The notes: generated from the sequence alone by a model not told the origin. DNA of 64,000 nucleotides from Bellilinea sp. (GCA_026003615.1 BPHQ01000002.1:62001-126000), one strand, 5' to 3'. Counted from the first letter of the stretch, positions 8,901-17,805 are shown. Made by a program: numbers and translations.

Positions 8901-9122
8901 AAAGGTCGTACCATTGGAGTCGTCACCAGCTGCGCCATTGACTCTGAAGGTTTTCTGACCGGGCAAGCTTTCGTCGAAATCAAATCCTCTGAAGAAGGGA
9001 CTCCCCTGTTGATTTACCAATCGGCTCCCGCTACCGCCGGGAAACCGCCCGCTGAACTGAAAACCGGAGACCGGGTGTTGCTTCCCAGCGCGGCTGTAAT
9101 TATCAGCCGCTTCCCGATATAG
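5994..9122 (+). CDS. Serine hydroxymethyltransferase - glycine cleavage T protein fusion
   Basis: One continuous 1042-residue reading frame joins two one-carbon enzymes. Residues 1-430 are SHMT (GlyA): the PLP lysine is Lys265 in FTTHKTLMGP, and RYYKGVEY and FPGEQGGPHMH are family signatures. Residues about 637-1042 are GcvT (aminomethyltransferase): it begins LRRTPLYEVHKQLGAKLIPF and carries SRTGYTGEKMAFEL and CGLGARDSLRTEAGLPLYGH. About 200 residues between them match neither family as I know them. SHMT has an extra 25 residues (about 61-85) between YAEGYP and RYYKG. Both activities exchange one-carbon units with tetrahydrofolate, so channelling is plausible. It is followed by a strong terminator. 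GAGGAG precedes the ATG. GcvP and GcvH are not in the window. Confidence 0.94.
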   Translation: MADYLIRGALKDIDPAVHDLIQIETERQFRKLILIPSESTAPLAVREALGSVFQNLYAEGYPDEETRWMSEDEILDYTARLSYYRRYSDPRYYKGVEYADIIESLARRRCAEVFATSRVSADQLYVNVQPLSGAPANNAVYHALINPGDTILGMNLLHGGHLTHGSSVNRSGKLYNVIHYNVNPHTEQIDYDAVEALAKEHKPKIIIAGYSSYPWVPDWSRFRVIADSIGAVLLADVSHIAGLIAGGAVPSPVGIAQVVTFTTHKTLMGPRSAVILTHDSGLAKKIDRAVFPGEQGGPHMHAIAALATALKIAKTDSFRELQHQIVKNCQALTQRLMERGLRIPYGGSDTHLGNVDCKTIVGKDGTPLSGDLAARILDIAGIVLNRNTIPGDKSALNASGIRYGTPWVTQRGMKETEMVQIADIMADVLLAIQPYSLETRKGGAIRAKISFDVLEDAKIRSRTIAENAGMDLEISRHGYPHFFFMDDQAISKNGWIAYNLKGRGIRTFVNYVFTGDSEDLKPGESQTTSLVTPSVEVQGILTCVESEHFRFSLPAENAGLAAAWLRDLSDGYVKFDEDLLRRTPGPIYVTESAEDVVTSAMASGDASRKPYYIGIQPAGQGTPLPAFHWEEKDPDQLRRTPLYEVHKQLGAKLIPFAGWEMPVWYTSVVEEHLATRQAAGLFDVAHMGVYQAEGPDAGVFLDCVCGNDISALEIGESCYTHFLDPDANVIDDLLVYRRSSQKYLIVVNAANDDKDWAWLNAVRNGEVMVDRRRPWARAFGRNVILRNLRDPKEGKEMRVDIALQGPKSRDILLALGTDAETRRRILALKRTELCEAVVGGIDLVVSRTGYTGEKMAFELFVHPDQAVQLWQALLEVGKPMGLKPCGLGARDSLRTEAGLPLYGHEMGGQLNLGVAEAGFGSYVKTYKPWFIGREAFLEREKTRHGVVVRFRFTEKGVRMAHLGDPVIDRKGRTIGVVTSCAIDSEGFLTGQAFVEIKSSEEGTPLLIYQSAPATAGKPPAELKTGDRVLLPSAAVIISRFPI

Positions 9123-9128
9123 TGTGTT

Positions 9129-9172
9129 TCACAAGGTGTACCGGTAATATCCAGTACACCTTGTGATTTTAT
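9129..9172 (+). terminator. Rho-independent terminator after the SHMT-GcvT gene
   Basis: CACAAGGTGTAC at 9130-9141 and its inverse at 9154-9165 form a perfect 12-bp stem (13 bp with the flanking T-A pair), followed by ATTTTAT. Confidence 0.85.
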
Positions 9173-9232
9173 AAAGAAGAAAATTAACCAAAACCTATCT
9201 ACCCATCCAACCCTGATAAGGAGAGTGAAAAA

Positions 9233-10477
9233 ATGCAGACCCTTTGGGACCACCGCTACGCCCAGCGAATGCAACGCATCAAGGCTTCCGCCATCCGAGA
9301 GTTGCTCAAATTAACCGAACAGCCGGACGTAATTTCGTTTGCTGGCGGCCTTCCCGCCCCCGAGGTGTTCCCCATCGAAGAATTCAAAGAAGCCTGTGTT
9401 CGGGTACTCCAGGAGCAAGGAGATTTTGCCCTACAATACGGCTCAACCGAGGGCTATCTGCCTCTGCGAGAAATGATTGCCCGTCATACCAGCCGCTACG
9501 GCATCCAGATTTCTGCCGAGAATGTCATGATCACATCGGGTTCTCAACAGGCCTTGGATCTCATCGGCAAAGTATTCATCAACCGCGGAGATCGAATTTT
9601 GGTCGAATCACCTACTTATCTGGGTGCCTTACAGGCCTGGAATACGTATGGAGCCGAATATGTCACCGTTCGTACCGACGACGACGGAATGGTTACCGAG
9701 GACATTGAAGGCGCCTTGAGAGCCGGGCCGAAATTCATTTACGTGCTTCCCAATTTCCAAAATCCAATGGGGGTAACGATCTCATTGGAAAGACGCGAGC
9801 AACTGGTCGAAATGGCCGATCGTTACGGAGTGCCCATTGTGGAAGATGATCCTTATGGTCAGTTGCGCTTTGAGGGAAAGCACCTGCCTGCCGTCGAGGT
9901 GATTGACGCACGCACTCGTGTTCAGAACGGCCACTACACCGGTAATGTCATTTACCTCAGCACTTTTTCCAAAATTCTTGCTCCTGGCATCCGTTTGGCC
10001 TGGATCATTGCCCCTCCCGAGGTGATTCGCAAACTGGTGCTGGCAAAGCAGGGCACCGATTTACACACCGCCACCTTCAATCAAGTCGTTGCCTACGAAG
10101 TCGGCCGGCATGGATTTCTGGACCAACACGTCAAGAAAATTTGTCAGGTGTACAAAGAGCGGCGGGATGTCATGTTAGAAGCGCTCGAAGAACACATGCC
10201 GGAGGGAGTCACCTGGACCCACCCGCAAGGGGGTTTGTTCCTCTGGCTGCGTCTGCCAGAACAGTGTGATGCCACTGAGCTCTTTCCTGCCGCTGTAAAA
10301 AACAAAGTGGCTTACGTCCCCGGTGAAAGTTTCCACCCCAACGGCGGCGGCAAGAACACCATGCGACTGAATTTCTCCTATCCCACTCCTGAAAAGATCA
10401 ACGAAGGAATTGCTCGATTGGGTAAAATGCTCAAAGAAGAAATTTGTGCCAATCAAAAAGTTTATCAGGGTATTTAA
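9233..10477 (+). CDS. PLP-dependent class I/II aminotransferase (2-aminoadipate/LysN type)
   Basis: The 414-residue protein is a fold-type I aminotransferase. Lys in STFSKILAPGIRLAW binds PLP; VEDDPYGQLRF carries the pyridine-contacting Asp; RLNFSYP holds the carboxylate-binding Arg. The order GSQQALDLIGKV, SPTYLGALQAW and PNFQNPMGV is characteristic of the MocR/LysN-like subgroup, which includes 2-aminoadipate and broad aromatic or branched-chain transaminases. No DNA-binding domain is present, so it is not a MocR regulator. GGAGAG precedes the ATG. The terminator upstream separates it from SHMT-GcvT, so it is probably a separate unit. The donor and acceptor cannot be fixed from sequence. 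Confidence 0.9.
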   Translation: MQTLWDHRYAQRMQRIKASAIRELLKLTEQPDVISFAGGLPAPEVFPIEEFKEACVRVLQEQGDFALQYGSTEGYLPLREMIARHTSRYGIQISAENVMITSGSQQALDLIGKVFINRGDRILVESPTYLGALQAWNTYGAEYVTVRTDDDGMVTEDIEGALRAGPKFIYVLPNFQNPMGVTISLERREQLVEMADRYGVPIVEDDPYGQLRFEGKHLPAVEVIDARTRVQNGHYTGNVIYLSTFSKILAPGIRLAWIIAPPEVIRKLVLAKQGTDLHTATFNQVVAYEVGRHGFLDQHVKKICQVYKERRDVMLEALEEHMPEGVTWTHPQGGLFLWLRLPEQCDATELFPAAVKNKVAYVPGESFHPNGGGKNTMRLNFSYPTPEKINEGIARLGKMLKEEICANQKVYQGI

Positions 10478-10503
10478 TTCCACATCGAACCTCTAAATAC
10501 AAC

Positions 10504-10540
10504 ATCAAAAACGAGCCGCGGTATGCGGCTTGTTTTTGAT
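10504..10540. terminator. Bidirectional terminator between convergent genes
   Basis: A 16-bp stem (10504-10519 and 10525-10540, one G-T position) with a five-base loop has an A-rich left and T-rich right arm, so it can end transcripts from both the aminotransferase and the kinase. Confidence 0.85.
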
Positions 10541-10555
10541 AGACAAAAAGGTTTG

Positions 10556-12283
10556 TTATTGTGTGGGTTTTCGCCAGATTTTGAATTCTCGCAAAATTGA
10601 ACCGCCTATGAATTCCCTCAAAATGGAATTGTCGGGAATCAAATCCATATTGAGTGGTAAAAACCACTCAATAAATGCCAGTAATCGTTTTGCCTCGATG
10701 TATTCGTGAGTGCCGTAAGGCACCTGGCGCAATAATGGCTCAGCCAATGGTTTGAGCGCGGAGAGTTCGTAAACCAATGCCGAGTTGAAGATCTCATCGG
10801 CATTTTCCTGATAAGGGAAAATGTGGCTCTTTTCGCCCCGTCTCACCGATTCCCAACGCCCGATAGTTTCCTGGGCCGAATAACCACGCTCACGAGCATC
10901 TCTGACGATTCTTCTCAGCAGACGCGTATCAGTGGTAGATATTCGGTTGTGACGATCCAGATTTAATTGGGTTAAGCAGGATACATAAATTCGAAAGGTC
11001 TGCTCCGTTGGTAAATTGGGAAGCAGACGCGGATTCAAACCGTGGATGCCTTCTAAAATCACCAACTGGTCTTTTTCTAATCGAACCACCTCCCCAGGAA
11101 AACTTTTACCCTCTCGGAAGTCAAAACGCGGTAATTGGACTTCCTCACCCTGAATTAACCTTGTCAAGTCTTGTTCTAACCGACGAATATCCAGCGCTTC
11201 AAGGGCTTCAAAATCATAATCGCCATTTTCATCCCTTGGAGTAAACTCTCGGTCCACAAAATAATTATCCATCTCCAAGGCAAAGGGCGATAAACCATAA
11301 GCCAAAAGTTGTACTGACAGCCGCTTTGAAAAGGTGGTTTTTCCAGATGATGACGGGCCGGCAATCAGAATAATTCGGCTTCGATTAGCACGCCTCACTA
11401 TTTCCCGGGCAATTTCGGCAATTTTTTGTTCGTGCAAGGCTTCAGAAACCAGGATGATCTCCCGAATACGATTGGCCGAAATGGCATCGTTCAAAGCCCC
11501 TACACTGTCAATTCCAAGATGAGCCAGCCAGGCCCCGTATTGCTTGAAGGTTTTCAGTAAAATCGAAAAATCTGGCAGTGGCAGCAATTCTTTCGGGGCA
11601 TGCCGGCGTGGATATTGGAGTATAAACCCTTCATCCATGACTTTCAGTCCAAACCAACGCAAATAGCCAGTGGACGGTACCATATATCCATGATGATAGT
11701 CACGATGAGAACCAAGTTGATACAATACCAGCGTATCGCGATGGCGATATTTCAATAAACTTACTTTATCCTGATGCCCCTTGGAATCAAAGTATTGAAT
11801 CGCCTCGATAAGCGGAACCGTCAAACGCTCAAAGGGTAAATCCTCTTCCACCAATTCCCGCATTCGGGTTTCTAAACGACTTAATTCTCCTTCACTCAAG
11901 GGGTCTCTTCCACCCACCTGACAGTAATATCCGCCGGAAGTAACCGAATGATCAACGGTTAAAATCGCATTCGGAAAAAGTTCCTCAAAAGCGGCTTCCA
12001 GCAGGAAAGTCAGCGAGCGTCGGTAGATACGTGCGCCATCCGCGCTGGCCATCGTCAATGGGGTAACTTTCGATTCGATGGTGATTGGATAGGTCAATTC
12101 CCTCAATTCATGGTTTACAATCGCTCCAACAATCGGGGGATTGTCCCATTCAGGCAAGGCTTTCAAAAATTCGCCAATTGGAGTATTCCTTTTCCCTTGT
12201 AACACCCTGCCGTCCGGCAGGTAAACTTCCACCTCATCGCGTGGTTTAATGAATGTAATTTGAGCTTTTCCCGAATGTTTCAT
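10556..12283 (-). CDS. TGS-domain nucleoside (uridine) kinase-like protein
   Basis: The 575-residue protein combines an N-terminal TGS domain (about 1-70), a ThrRS/AlaRS-type second additional domain (about 75-230) and a C-terminal P-loop kinase of the uridine kinase/phosphoribulokinase family. The Walker A is GPSSSGKT near residue 310; ALEMDNYFVDRE and ILEGIHGLNPRL are the substrate-binding signatures. This architecture is known from Thermotoga, Clostridia and Chloroflexi, usually annotated as uridine kinase; its true substrate is not settled. No aminoacylation domain is present, so it is not a tRNA synthetase. An extended -10 promoter is visible upstream. The gene stands alone, convergent with the aminotransferase. 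Confidence 0.88.
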   Translation of the reverse strand: MKHSGKAQITFIKPRDEVEVYLPDGRVLQGKRNTPIGEFLKALPEWDNPPIVGAIVNHELRELTYPITIESKVTPLTMASADGARIYRRSLTFLLEAAFEELFPNAILTVDHSVTSGGYYCQVGGRDPLSEGELSRLETRMRELVEEDLPFERLTVPLIEAIQYFDSKGHQDKVSLLKYRHRDTLVLYQLGSHRDYHHGYMVPSTGYLRWFGLKVMDEGFILQYPRRHAPKELLPLPDFSILLKTFKQYGAWLAHLGIDSVGALNDAISANRIREIILVSEALHEQKIAEIAREIVRRANRSRIILIAGPSSSGKTTFSKRLSVQLLAYGLSPFALEMDNYFVDREFTPRDENGDYDFEALEALDIRRLEQDLTRLIQGEEVQLPRFDFREGKSFPGEVVRLEKDQLVILEGIHGLNPRLLPNLPTEQTFRIYVSCLTQLNLDRHNRISTTDTRLLRRIVRDARERGYSAQETIGRWESVRRGEKSHIFPYQENADEIFNSALVYELSALKPLAEPLLRQVPYGTHEYIEAKRLLAFIEWFLPLNMDLIPDNSILREFIGGSILREFKIWRKPTQ

Positions 12284-12328
12284 TTTTGCGTTCGTCTACT
12301 CCATGATGGGTTGTCAAGGATAAAAATC

Positions 12329-12358
12329 AGTATACCATTTTGATTTCCAGCCGTGAAA
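12329..12358 (-). promoter_or_regulatory. Promoter of the uridine-kinase-like gene
   Basis: On the minus strand TTTCAC (12353-12358) and TATACT (12329-12334) are 18 bases apart, with TG one base before the -10 (TGGTATACT). The start codon is about 46 bases downstream. Confidence 0.6.
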
Positions 12359-12391
12359 AGTTTTTTAGATGGCATCTTGAAGAAATGCCTG

Positions 12392-12430
12392 CAAAATTGC
12401 AAGGGCTTTGAATAACCAAAGCCCTTGCAG
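12392..12430 (-). terminator. Terminator of the starch/maltodextrin operon
   Basis: A perfect 13-bp stem (12398-12410 and 12417-12429) with a six-base loop lies 26 bases after the GH57 stop; on the minus strand it is followed by ATTTT. Confidence 0.82.
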
Positions 12431-12455
12431 AAACGTCAGGTTATGCACCAACTCT

Positions 12456-15400
12456 TTAAGGTTTGAGCAGCTCAACCTGTGCAAAATCATCTGCCGATAA
12501 AGTGCCGGGGTCAGCCTGACTGGGAGGATAGGTGCTGCTCAACATCACCTCCTGGCTTGTTTGGCTATCCGCAGGCCAGATCAAGTCAATGATACGCGTG
12601 TGGTTTCGCCGACCGTCGCTCGGCGCTCCACCAAACCGCCATTGGGCTGATTTTTGCTCAACATCCCGCACTCTCCACACTCCCGCCGATGGGTAACCTT
12701 CCTGTCCAAGCACAGCAACCACAAAGCCCCAGGTGGAGGGGTCTCCGCTACCCAGCGAAGAGCGTGGAACCCGGACTGTAACCGTCCGTGCAGCCGGGTC
12801 AACCAATATTTTCATACTGATTTCACTGGCTTGGACCGGTTCGAGAGTATCACTTTTTGGAATCAGGACCTGAGGAGTCCAGCCCTCCAACCAGAGAGCA
12901 TACTCCCATCCATTACCGCTTGTCAAAGCTGCGTTGCGGCCAGGCAATAACATTCGCGCTCCTGTTCCACTTCCGGGATCTTGATCAATATAGATGTCAA
13001 TTGTCTGAATCGCCAAACCATTGGGGGATCCCCACGGATTGGGAATAGGGCCGTGAAATCCCACTCGGAATATTAAATTGTTGTCGTCATAAGAAACCCG
13101 GAAAGACTTGAGGTCAAAGGCTTTGTTCTGAAAGACCGCATCGGTTGGATAAGTATAAGTTCCCGGTCCGTAATCATCTCCTTCCGGGTCTTCAACCTCG
13201 AACAAGACAGTCGAAAGGCCCAGATCTGGGATCACGAATTGTGCCGGTCCTTTTTGCGGAAAGAGCGTCTGGCCTGCTCCTACCCCAATGAGAAAACGAT
13301 ACTCATCACCGGTTTCGAACTCCCCCAGTAAAGTTAGCGGCAAAGAAACCTCCAGCACCCCAGCACTGGATGCCGCTGATCCAACCGATACACCTTCGAC
13401 CCAGCCCTCTTCTGCTGCATTGTAAAACGTTAAGTTTGTGCCGCCATTCCACACCAGAGCATAACTGGCTGCCATACCTAACAGCCCAGGAGTTTCTGCC
13501 AAAGTGTATGGGTAACTGGATTTGAAGCGGCGATCTTGGAGGTAAATCACCACTGGTGTTTCGAGCGTGCGCGCCATAGCGCCGCCGTTACCGGCATCCA
13601 CTCGAATAAACAGGTTGTTTGCATCCATCGCATACGCAAATCCCGCCAGTTGACTGCCTTCGCCAGCTGGATAGTAAGCCGCCTTGTCCCATTCACCAGA
13701 ACCAATTGTCCCATCAATGGTTGGGGTGGAAAGACCCTGAAGTGGGGTTTCGGCACTCACCGGCCGAGCCTGAATAATCGGCACATCCACAAAGGTTGGT
13801 ACTGGCTCACCAAGGGTTTCAAACACTTTTCGCAACAGTTCGCGAAAGCCAAGATCAAAATACTCATCCTGACCCGAATCCTGATCGGCCCCATACCACC
13901 AAAACCAGTCTGAACCCTCGGCAAGCAGCATGTAATCCAGTGCCGTTTCGATCTGTTCGGGAGGTGCCTGACGCACCTTTGAAATATCGTATTTTGCCAT
14001 CACCTCTCGTGTTTGCCGCAGGTATTCCCAGGCAGTATTCTCTTCGGCCTCACCAATCCAGGTATCGTAATTCGGGCTGAACCACGCCCCAGGGAAAAGG
14101 TCCTCAATCATCCGCTGCTCAGGGAATTTTTGAATGTATTCGCTGGGGGTTATCGTGCGAATAGTTGCACTTTCGGAAAGAAGCTGATAAAAAGTGCTTA
14201 GGAACTCGATTCCATCGTTCTCGTAATATTCCCAGGCATTTTCGCCATCCAGAATTATCGAAACGACGTGAGGCCCCGCAGCGTTTTGCTCCTTCAACTT
14301 TGCACGGATGTTTTCCAGCCGTTGCATCAGGTCTTTGGCTGCGGTGGTTCCAGAAACTCCCGAATAAGTGAATCCAATCTTATCCGAAAGGACACCATCT
14401 CGGAAGAACACTGCCAGTTTGTCACCAGCCTGATTGGTCACATAATAGGGACGGTAGAGTTCATCGGCTTGATTTACAGTTTCTTTGCTGTCCCGGGTAA
14501 AACTATCCAACCCCAGGGATTTTGCCAAAACCGGTTCCCCGGTTGCCATCCATGAGTAACCTGCCCGCAAAACAAATGGCACCATGATCTGTGCCACGGC
14601 GCCCTCACCCGGCCACAAACCACGAGGTGATTGACCAAAATTCTCCTCATATAGGGCCACACTGCGCTGCAGATGAGTCAGCGCGTCCTGGGGGTAGGAA
14701 AACTTTTGAGGTAAATCCGAGCCAGGGTTGCCTTTGGCCTGTAAGTTGGTATCAATCAACAGCGGTAATATTGGGTGCGCATAAGGTGTTGTAGTGACCT
14801 CGATCTGACCGGCATCTTGCAACTTTCGATGCAGGGGGATGATTTCTGCCATCACCCGTCTCACTTCCTGGAAAAGGATGACTTTATCCTCCTCGCTGAA
14901 ATTCTGGCCTTTGTCCACCAAATCCTTCAATGGCGGTTGATTAAGGAACATTGGGTCAAACCAGACCAGATTCCACCAGATTTGCAGATCGCGGAAATCC
15001 TGTTCCGTAAAGATATTCAATGCGTTTTGAATAGCTTCCGCATCCGTACCGCCGCGCTTTTCCAGCAATTCTTTATATCGGGGATAGCGCCCGATTAGTT
15101 TGTCCCAATTGGCATCAAAGAATCGCTGTAAAATAAAGCGTTTTTCATCTTCCGTCAACTGATCTGCCGGTTTTTCGGTCATGACCCAATAAAGATCTTT
15201 TGCCCCATTCTTCACAAAATCTTCCAGCTGGCGCAACAAAACCGGGGTAAGGTTAAAGGTGACATGCACATTCGGGTACTGTGATACCAGATAAGCCATA
15301 TCATAATAATCTTTCGTGGCATGAACACGAACCCATGGACGGGTATAAATCCCATTTTCATCCTTGTAGTACAAAGGCTGGTGTTGATGCCACATCAAGT

Positions 15401-15581
15401 TGAGGTAAAGTACCTCCTCCGGTAGTACAGGTTCGGTTGTGGGGGTTGGCTCAACAGGCGCGGGTGTGTTCACAACCACCGGCTGGGTAGGGAGTGCTGG
15501 CGTAACAGTCTGCGTTTGGCAGGCCGACAATACCAGAACAATGATCATGAAAACCCACAGAACACGCATTGTCATTTTCAT
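12456..15581 (-). CDS. GH57 amylopullulanase-like lipoprotein with C-terminal sugar-binding-type domains
   Basis: The protein (1041 residues from the chosen start) opens with a lipoprotein signal ending LVLSAC and a Thr/Pro-rich linker. GH57 motifs follow: WHQHQPLYY, TTPYAHPILPLL, GLWPGEGAVAQ (probable nucleophile Glu326) and ILDGENAWEYY (probable acid Asp445), then EGSDWFWWYG. Two beta-type domains end it: one starting near TPTIDGTIGSGEWDKAAYY, and a glucodextranase C-terminal-like region (DPEGDDYGPGTYTYPT). This arrangement is known from archaeal amylopullulanases that hydrolyse alpha-1,4 and alpha-1,6 glucan bonds. GGAGG eight bases before the ATG at 15581 fixes this start; in-frame upstream codons overlap the previous gene. 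It is last in the operon and probably surface-exposed. Confidence 0.9.
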   Translation of the reverse strand: MKMTMRVLWVFMIIVLVLSACQTQTVTPALPTQPVVVNTPAPVEPTPTTEPVLPEEVLYLNLMWHQHQPLYYKDENGIYTRPWVRVHATKDYYDMAYLVSQYPNVHVTFNLTPVLLRQLEDFVKNGAKDLYWVMTEKPADQLTEDEKRFILQRFFDANWDKLIGRYPRYKELLEKRGGTDAEAIQNALNIFTEQDFRDLQIWWNLVWFDPMFLNQPPLKDLVDKGQNFSEEDKVILFQEVRRVMAEIIPLHRKLQDAGQIEVTTTPYAHPILPLLIDTNLQAKGNPGSDLPQKFSYPQDALTHLQRSVALYEENFGQSPRGLWPGEGAVAQIMVPFVLRAGYSWMATGEPVLAKSLGLDSFTRDSKETVNQADELYRPYYVTNQAGDKLAVFFRDGVLSDKIGFTYSGVSGTTAAKDLMQRLENIRAKLKEQNAAGPHVVSIILDGENAWEYYENDGIEFLSTFYQLLSESATIRTITPSEYIQKFPEQRMIEDLFPGAWFSPNYDTWIGEAEENTAWEYLRQTREVMAKYDISKVRQAPPEQIETALDYMLLAEGSDWFWWYGADQDSGQDEYFDLGFRELLRKVFETLGEPVPTFVDVPIIQARPVSAETPLQGLSTPTIDGTIGSGEWDKAAYYPAGEGSQLAGFAYAMDANNLFIRVDAGNGGAMARTLETPVVIYLQDRRFKSSYPYTLAETPGLLGMAASYALVWNGGTNLTFYNAAEEGWVEGVSVGSAASSAGVLEVSLPLTLLGEFETGDEYRFLIGVGAGQTLFPQKGPAQFVIPDLGLSTVLFEVEDPEGDDYGPGTYTYPTDAVFQNKAFDLKSFRVSYDDNNLIFRVGFHGPIPNPWGSPNGLAIQTIDIYIDQDPGSGTGARMLLPGRNAALTSGNGWEYALWLEGWTPQVLIPKSDTLEPVQASEISMKILVDPAARTVTVRVPRSSLGSGDPSTWGFVVAVLGQEGYPSAGVWRVRDVEQKSAQWRFGGAPSDGRRNHTRIIDLIWPADSQTSQEVMLSSTYPPSQADPGTLSADDFAQVELLKP

Positions 15582-15606
15582 CTTTTCATCCTCCATATGG
15601 TTTGAT

Positions 15607-17778
15607 TTAGCGTTTAGCATGGGCAGGATCGTAAATCTGCAAACCATTTAAGGCAGTACCAATCCATAATCTTCCCATGGGGTCAAAGGCAAACGCCAGT
15701 GGTTCACCCCCATTAAAACCAGAATTATTCTGCCGGTAAATAGTCCATTGATTAAGCCCGTCAAAACGGCTGATCAATCCCCCCGGTTCGGTTGGGAAAC
15801 CATGTCCAAGCCAGTATCCTTTTCCGGGTTGTTCGATGATACTGTTGACAACACTAGTAGGCAACAAAGATGTACCCAATCGGTAGAACTTCCAGTCATT
15901 CTGATCCCAACGGGCTATCCCCCCGCCTATGGTGGTAATCCAAACCTGATTTTTGGAATCCACAATCAGATGAGATACTCCACCCCATCCCAAATCGCGC
16001 GAGGAGAAGTCCCAGCTCTCACTCGCCCTTGTGGATAAATTTAACCGAGTAACCCCCTTCTTCGTTCCCAGCCAAAGAAATTCCTCTTCACCGTTGACCT
16101 GATGGGCAAGTGAGAAAATTAAGGTATCCGGCAGGACGATAGAATCATTGCTATGCGAAATTAATTGATTCCCTTCCCACTCATATAATCCATATAATGT
16201 ACCAATCCACAGGTGTCCTTCCTTATCCTCAACCAGAGAGCGAACCTTGACTCCCTGATCTGTATTATTCATCACAAGGATTTGTCTCCATTCCCCAACA
16301 CACAAACAGCTCAAACCGCTTTCCGTCCCAAACCATAAATTCCCTTGCCGATCCTCGTAGACCACTCGCACTCGATCATCATTTATGCCCGAATTTTGAC
16401 GAGTATACACCTGACTATCCTCACCCCAGGGTGATCCCTCGCTGACATGCCATAGGGCCGCCCCTCGATCGGTGGCAATCATCATCTCGCCGTTTGAACG
16501 CAAATGTAAGTCATATATCGTGTCGGATGGCAATGGAGATGTTTGTGCCGTTAAGTGCAGCCAACCGCGCCGCAACAAAGCCTGGTCATATTCGTACGTT
16601 ACCTTACCGATAACGATAAATCCTGTAAAACCAATAATCAACCACCAGAACACTTTAGGGGGTTTCGGGAGCATTTCTTCCAGATAATCCCAATACTGCT
16701 CCTTCTCCAAGATCCAGGCATAGGCCGACCTTAGGAACCCGGATCCACTCATACTCAATGCCGGAATGACAATCAAAGAGTATTGCGGCCATTTGGTCGG
16801 ATATACCAGTAAAGTTACAAATTGCACAACAAACCACCCCGTTAACCATGGTTCTTTTCGTCCGTAAAAATAAAGCCCTACCACCCCAGCCCAGAAAATA
16901 AACTCATCCAGTGTCAGGAAGAAGAACACGCGCGGATGCCACGGTAACGCAGTAGCCACCCAGATTATGGGTTGCCACCAGGGGTAACCAGCCCTCAGTA
17001 CATCTCCACCTTGAGTGTATTGACGGTGAAAGGCAATGATATCAACAAGCCGACGCAGAGGATCATTCCACAGATAGGGATTTAATGCTAAGAAAGTGAC
17101 CCCGGCAACCCCGCCCCAAAGGATTATCTCCCGCCAACCGACCTTGCGTCGGAATTGGCCAACTAGAAAAGCTATGGGGATGAGCATCAAGGCATATGGA
17201 TATTTGCCAGCAATTGCAGCACCCATTGTGGCCCCAGAAAACCCCAATAGCAATGGATTTCCTTGTTTTGATTCACCCTCAAAATACTTTCGGAATAATA
17301 AGACGGCCAGTAAGGAGGAGAACAGTGGAAAGCTTTCCAGATAAACCTGAGAGGTATATTTGATGGTATAGGAATGAAATGTCAGCAGAAATGCCGCCAG
17401 CGGATCAAAAAGCGCCAGCACAAAAACCTGCAAAACGCCGAAAAACGCACTGATGGAACGGTTGAAGTAAAATTCAAAATCCGGGTTGATACTTTCTCCC
17501 CTCAACAAAAACGGCAGGCTATACATTAACTTAATGAGGGGTGGGTGCTCCATATTCTGATCGTAGTTTATGATTCCACCCCAATCCCCCTGGCGAATTA
17601 ATTGTGCGTACTCCCGCCCTATCCGCATGTAAACCGGTTCGTCAGCATCCAGAGGTAACTGCCACACCGCCCAGGCGTGGATGAGGGCAGAAAGCAACAC
17701 AATCAGCGCAATTGTGTGCCAGCGTTTCCACCACTTGGGCAATGTACGGAGAGGAAAATTAAGCAGTTTAGCGAACAT
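15607..17778 (-). CDS. GT39-type (PMT/ArnT-like) glycosyltransferase fused to a seven-repeat propeller
   Basis: Residues about 20-400 are a polytopic membrane transferase: the first external loop holds LPLDADEPVYMRIG (acidic pair near 44-47) and HPPLIKLMYSLPF, as in the PMT/ArnT family that moves sugars from polyprenyl phosphate. Residues about 425-723 contain seven 'two-component regulator propeller' repeats, seen as GNLWFGTESGL, GHLWIGTLYGL, FLWLGTKKGV, QVWITTIGGG, GYWLGHGF, GRLWIGTALNGL and an earlier MMIATDRGAALW. Seven repeats fit one complete beta-propeller, presumably outside the membrane. The gene lies between the amylase and the GH57 gene in the starch operon. Acceptor and role are unknown; the propeller could bind glycan or protein. 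Confidence 0.82.
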   Translation of the reverse strand: MFAKLLNFPLRTLPKWWKRWHTIALIVLLSALIHAWAVWQLPLDADEPVYMRIGREYAQLIRQGDWGGIINYDQNMEHPPLIKLMYSLPFLLRGESINPDFEFYFNRSISAFFGVLQVFVLALFDPLAAFLLTFHSYTIKYTSQVYLESFPLFSSLLAVLLFRKYFEGESKQGNPLLLGFSGATMGAAIAGKYPYALMLIPIAFLVGQFRRKVGWREIILWGGVAGVTFLALNPYLWNDPLRRLVDIIAFHRQYTQGGDVLRAGYPWWQPIIWVATALPWHPRVFFFLTLDEFIFWAGVVGLYFYGRKEPWLTGWFVVQFVTLLVYPTKWPQYSLIVIPALSMSGSGFLRSAYAWILEKEQYWDYLEEMLPKPPKVFWWLIIGFTGFIVIGKVTYEYDQALLRRGWLHLTAQTSPLPSDTIYDLHLRSNGEMMIATDRGAALWHVSEGSPWGEDSQVYTRQNSGINDDRVRVVYEDRQGNLWFGTESGLSCLCVGEWRQILVMNNTDQGVKVRSLVEDKEGHLWIGTLYGLYEWEGNQLISHSNDSIVLPDTLIFSLAHQVNGEEEFLWLGTKKGVTRLNLSTRASESWDFSSRDLGWGGVSHLIVDSKNQVWITTIGGGIARWDQNDWKFYRLGTSLLPTSVVNSIIEQPGKGYWLGHGFPTEPGGLISRFDGLNQWTIYRQNNSGFNGGEPLAFAFDPMGRLWIGTALNGLQIYDPAHAKR

Positions 17779-17805
17779 AGGCAGAGGCTGCCTTCATCAG
17801 ATCAA

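Noticed and set aside
10556-12283. Threonyl-tRNA synthetase fragment
   Set aside because: Only the TGS and second additional domains are shared; the rest is a P-loop kinase, an architecture known in intact form.
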